NCBI GenBank assembly: GCA_963750395.1
Contig: CAVVQM010000009.1
Coordinates: forward strand, 186,001 to 250,000
Source: JADJPO01 sp963750395
Lineage (GTDB): Bacteria; Actinomycetota; Actinomycetes; Actinomycetales; Kineosporiaceae
Length of the DNA: 64,000 bases
Direction: 5' to 3'
Shown: piece after piece, positions 61,451-64,000 of the stretch
How positions within the stretch are numbered: the stretch's first letter is position 1
Layout: every line of letters begins with the position of its first letter
Made by a program: the position numbers and the translations under genes
Notes under the pieces: model-generated
Told to the model about the DNA's origin: nothing
The model's database searches: none
What the model saw: the letters and a program-made list of their open reading frames with translations, nothing else

Positions 61451-61495
61451 TTTGGTCGACCCGGCGTCCCGGCGACGGACGTTGCGGGGCGAGGT

Positions 61496-62857
61496 CTACG
61501 GGACGTCGAGCAGGCGACCGAGGTCGACCACGCCGTCGTGGACGTCGAGCCCCTTGACCTTCTTCGCACTCTTCTTGATGTTCTCGCTTCGCTTGTCACG
61601 CTTGGGCTCTCCACCGACGCCGGACTGCAGCGCGGCAGCCCCGGCCACGAACGGCGCAGCCATCGACGTACCGCTCCACGACCCGAACCCACAGGGCAGT
61701 GCGCTGATGATGCCCACGCCGGGCGCCGCCACGTCAACCCAGTCACCGCGGGCCGAGAAGGTGGCGAGCGCGGCGCCGTCCGTGCCCAGGGCACCGACCG
61801 AGATGACCTTGTCGACGGCAGCCGGGTAGTGCTTGGCCTTCGAGCCGTCATTGCCCGCCGCCGCCACGACGACCACGCCCGCCTTGGCCGCCGCCTTGAG
61901 CGCCTCGCTCACGATCTTGGACTCCATCTTGTCCGCAGTGCCGAAGCTCATGTTGATCACGTCGGCGCCGTGGCCGATCGAGTCGTACACCGCCTCGGCC
62001 ACCGTGAACACGTTGCCCCGGCCGTCGGAGTCGAGCACGCGCTGGGGCAGGATGGTCGCCCCCGGAGCGACCAGCGCGACGACCCCGGCGACGAACGTGC
62101 CGTGGCCGTACCCCTCGTCGACGAGCGCGTCACCGTCCTGGTCGAGGCCGTCGCCGACCTCCTGCGGGATGGCGTCGTCGTCCACGTAGTCGTAGCCTCC
62201 CGGGGCCAGCCGCGCCGCGAGCTCGGGGTGCTCCAGCACAGCGCCCGTGTCGAGGACGGCGACGACGGCGCCGGCCCCGACCGCGTGCGGATGGATGGCG
62301 GCCAAGGACAGGTCGGACGCCGCCGGCTGGGTGCGATACCGGGACGGGTCCTCTGCGCCGCAGGAGGGTCCTCCGCTCGGCCAGTAGTAGAACCGCTCAC
62401 CGTCGGTGGCATCGGCGAGGTTGTTGACCTCCGCGTAGACGACCGAGCCGGCCTTCTCCAATCCCTTGATCAGCTTGCTCGCCTGCTTCTTCCACTCCTT
62501 GTCCCGCTTCGCCGGATCAGACTCGACCGACTCGAGCGGGACGTCGAGCAGGTAGATGGACCTCGAGGCCAGCACCGCCGAGTGCGTTCGCGAACCCAGC
62601 TGACGGTTGACCCGGTCGATCGTCACGCCGGGCGACAGCTTCACGACCAACTGGCCCGTCGTCGTGACCGGCGCGGCCGCCGAACGTGCGGCCACTGCCT
62701 CGCTCGCTCGGGCGTGGCCGGATGCTGCCCAGGCCGGTACGCCACCGGCCGCGACCACCGCGCCGGCGGCCACGGCCAGGACGCGGACGCCGAGTGAGAC
62801 CGACCGTCGACCGGATCCCTGGTGCGGCGTCCGGGCAACCCTCGGGGGCAGATGCAT
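61496..62857 (-). CDS. Secreted subtilisin-like (S8) protease
   Basis: About 453 residues. Signal peptide VRVLAVAAGAVVAAGGVPAW with cleavage near AWA-A; a propeptide-like region (70-145: VVKLSPGVTIDRVNRQLG); catalytic Asp203 (VLDTGAVLEHPEL), His252 (GYGHGTFVAGVV), oxyanion Asn336 (AAAGNDG) and Ser398 (SGTSMAAPFVAGAAAL). No membrane anchor at the C-terminus (ends in a basic KKSAKKVKG segment). The ATG at 62857 shares one base with the stop of the CHAT gene (TGATG), so the two are translationally coupled. Confidence 0.93.
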   Translation of the reverse strand: MHLPPRVARTPHQGSGRRSVSLGVRVLAVAAGAVVAAGGVPAWAASGHARASEAVAARSAAAPVTTTGQLVVKLSPGVTIDRVNRQLGSRTHSAVLASRSIYLLDVPLESVESDPAKRDKEWKKQASKLIKGLEKAGSVVYAEVNNLADATDGERFYYWPSGGPSCGAEDPSRYRTQPAASDLSLAAIHPHAVGAGAVVAVLDTGAVLEHPELAARLAPGGYDYVDDDAIPQEVGDGLDQDGDALVDEGYGHGTFVAGVVALVAPGATILPQRVLDSDGRGNVFTVAEAVYDSIGHGADVINMSFGTADKMESKIVSEALKAAAKAGVVVVAAAGNDGSKAKHYPAAVDKVISVGALGTDGAALATFSARGDWVDVAAPGVGIISALPCGFGSWSGTSMAAPFVAGAAALQSGVGGEPKRDKRSENIKKSAKKVKGLDVHDGVVDLGRLLDVP

Positions 62858-64000
62858 CAGGCGTCCTCTCGGTTGGCCGGGGCGCCGACGGTGATGAACG
62901 GAGCCCAATGGAACGGGTGGGGGTGCTCGATCAAGGTGGCGAGCTGTGCGTCGCGCAGCGCTGTCGAGGGGTGCACTCCGGCTGCCAGGCCCTCGTGCAG
63001 CCGGACCATGAGCCCGGCGGTGCTCCTGTCGTCGGCGACCCACTGACTCACCACCACACAGCCTGCTCCGGCGGCCAGCAGGCTGCGGGCGAGCCCGGTC
63101 GCCTCGTCCCCCGCCGCGTTGACGCGGGCCGTCTCGCAGGCGCTCAGGACGACGACCGACCCGTCCGCGAAGGTCTGCGTGAGGTCGACGGCCCGCACCC
63201 AGCGGTCGGCAAGCCGCAGCGAGCTGAACGCCGGGTTGCCCGAGCGGAAGAGCCCGTGGCACGCCAGGTGCACCAGGTCGGCCTGACGCATGGACTCGCG
63301 CACCCGCTCGAGGGTCGCGGCCTCCCCGAGCAGCAGGTTCGCGGTCCCGGCGACGGCAGCCACCCGACGTGCCTCGTCCTCGATCAGGCAGGTGTCGTCA
63401 TCGGCGACGCCGATCACCGCGACCTTCGTGGCCACCGGCGGAGTGACGGAGGCGGTCGCCACTGCCGCGAGGCTCGGGGCGATGGTGATCGCCCAGTCGG
63501 TCAGCAGGTAGTTCCGGCCGTCGTGCAGTGCGTGGAAGGGCACCCGGTGGAGCAGACCGTGAGGGACGACGACCAGCGGGCGCGCACCACCGCTGGTCGG
63601 GAGGAGGCGACCCAACAGATCCTGGACGGGTGCGAAGACGTTCAGGTAGAGCTCCTGCAGGATACGCCGGCACGCCGCGGTGCGGTCACCGCCGTACCGG
63701 GCGAGGACGCCGGCGGCGTGCCGACCGAGGTGCGACTCGAGGTCGTCGAGCAGCCGGGACACCGTCTCGATCCGGCACACCGTGCGGACGTGGTGTCGGC
63801 CCTGAGGCGTCGGCACGAACGCCACCACGTGATCGTCGACGAGGTGGTAGGCGACGGCGGGTGTCGCCGGACCCGGCTGCGGCTGGGTCCCCGATGCCGG
63901 GCGGACGCCCAGCCGCGACGTCAGCGCGTCGCGGACCGCGATCTGTCGTTCCAGCTCCTCCACGCGCGCCCGGACGGCGTCCCGATGGGCATGGTCGGCG
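62857..64000 (-). CDS. CHAT-domain (caspase-like) protein, C-terminal part
   Basis: At least 381 residues are visible and the frame is open to the window edge, so the N-terminus (commonly TPR or helical) lies outside. CHAT fold: PLVVVPHGLLHRVPFHALHD, TLERVRESMRQADLVHLACH with the catalytic His in HLACHG, the catalytic Cys in VVVLSACETARVN, then GDEATGLARSLLAAGAGCVV and the final STALRDAQLATLIEHPHPFH W-type end. The His-Cys dyad is intact, so a caspase-like peptidase is expected. It is directly upstream of, and overlaps, a secreted subtilase gene. Confidence 0.92.
   Translation of the reverse strand, partial: ADHAHRDAVRARVEELERQIAVRDALTSRLGVRPASGTQPQPGPATPAVAYHLVDDHVVAFVPTPQGRHHVRTVCRIETVSRLLDDLESHLGRHAAGVLARYGGDRTAACRRILQELYLNVFAPVQDLLGRLLPTSGGARPLVVVPHGLLHRVPFHALHDGRNYLLTDWAITIAPSLAAVATASVTPPVATKVAVIGVADDDTCLIEDEARRVAAVAGTANLLLGEAATLERVRESMRQADLVHLACHGLFRSGNPAFSSLRLADRWVRAVDLTQTFADGSVVVLSACETARVNAAGDEATGLARSLLAAGAGCVVVSQWVADDRSTAGLMVRLHEGLAAGVHPSTALRDAQLATLIEHPHPFHWAPFITVGAPANREDA

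Overview
The window is very GC-rich DNA with dense, often overlapping genes. Its gene content is that of an aerobic, soil-type actinobacterium: an actinobacterial-style hut cluster with an IclR regulator, FurA-KatG, DUF4235/DUF1206/DUF2993/DUF4395 proteins, many GTG starts and almost no AT-rich spacers. I cannot place it to genus. About 70 genes are supported. No tRNA, rRNA or CRISPR array was seen.

Layout. (1) 0-18 kb: a homocysteine methyltransferase fragment, then histidine catabolism (hutI, M20 amidohydrolase, hutU with a frameshift, hutH, an IclR regulator, two tandem hutF copies), interrupted by a TPP-riboswitch-controlled ykoEDC thiamine-precursor ECF transporter, AIM24, a GNAT and cinA. 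Two near-identical operator-like palindromes sit at the hutU and hutH/iclR promoters. The block ends with two CitE/malyl-CoA-lyase-family genes. (2) 18-28 kb: lipoprotein, OmpR-type two-component pair, a Thr/Lys/Ala-rich secreted protein, ApbE flavin transferase, ferric-reductase-like membrane protein, NuoF-like SLBB flavoprotein, ferredoxin, then cbiMNQO cobalt uptake. From about 22.95 to 27.6 kb nearly every gene carries single-base frameshifts, mostly one-base insertions. (3) 28-38 kb: housekeeping and poorly known genes (DUF1206, two PAP2 phosphatases, a baeRF-type protein, YdeI, GyrI-like, LmeA-like, methyltransferase, SRPBCC, geranylgeranyl-reductase-like, DODA-type dioxygenase). (4) 38-40 kb: a CstR-like persulfide sensor divergent from a CstB-like persulfide dioxygenase-rhodanese, with two palindromic operators between them. 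(5) 40-49 kb: GntR/UTRA regulator, diguanylate cyclase, alpha/beta hydrolase, GGDEF-EAL protein, PQQ-type sugar dehydrogenase lipoprotein, DUF4395, K+ channel. (6) 49-57 kb: modABC, furA-katG, and a GNAT plus an enolase-superfamily racemase/OSBS pair. (7) 57-61.5 kb: a lower-GC mannitol-type PTS (EIICB with a frameshift, EIIA), a possible transposase remnant and a 578-residue zinc dehydrogenase that appears to carry two Rossmann units. It ends in a very strong hairpin terminator. (8) 61.5-64 kb: a secreted subtilase directly downstream of, and overlapping, a CHAT (caspase-like) protein that runs off the window.

How the genes work together. HutH, HutU, HutI and HutF take histidine to N-formylglutamate. 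No HutG is present, so the M20 amidohydrolase is the likely last step. The mtl block would import a sugar alcohol as its phosphate and oxidise it with the unusual dehydrogenase, since no MtlD is visible. The ApbE, ferric-reductase, NuoF-like and ferredoxin genes look like an electron route from NAD(P)H to a flavinylated extracytosolic acceptor that is not in the window. The best candidates for undescribed biology are the tandem-Rossmann dehydrogenase with its PTS and the CHAT-subtilase pair.
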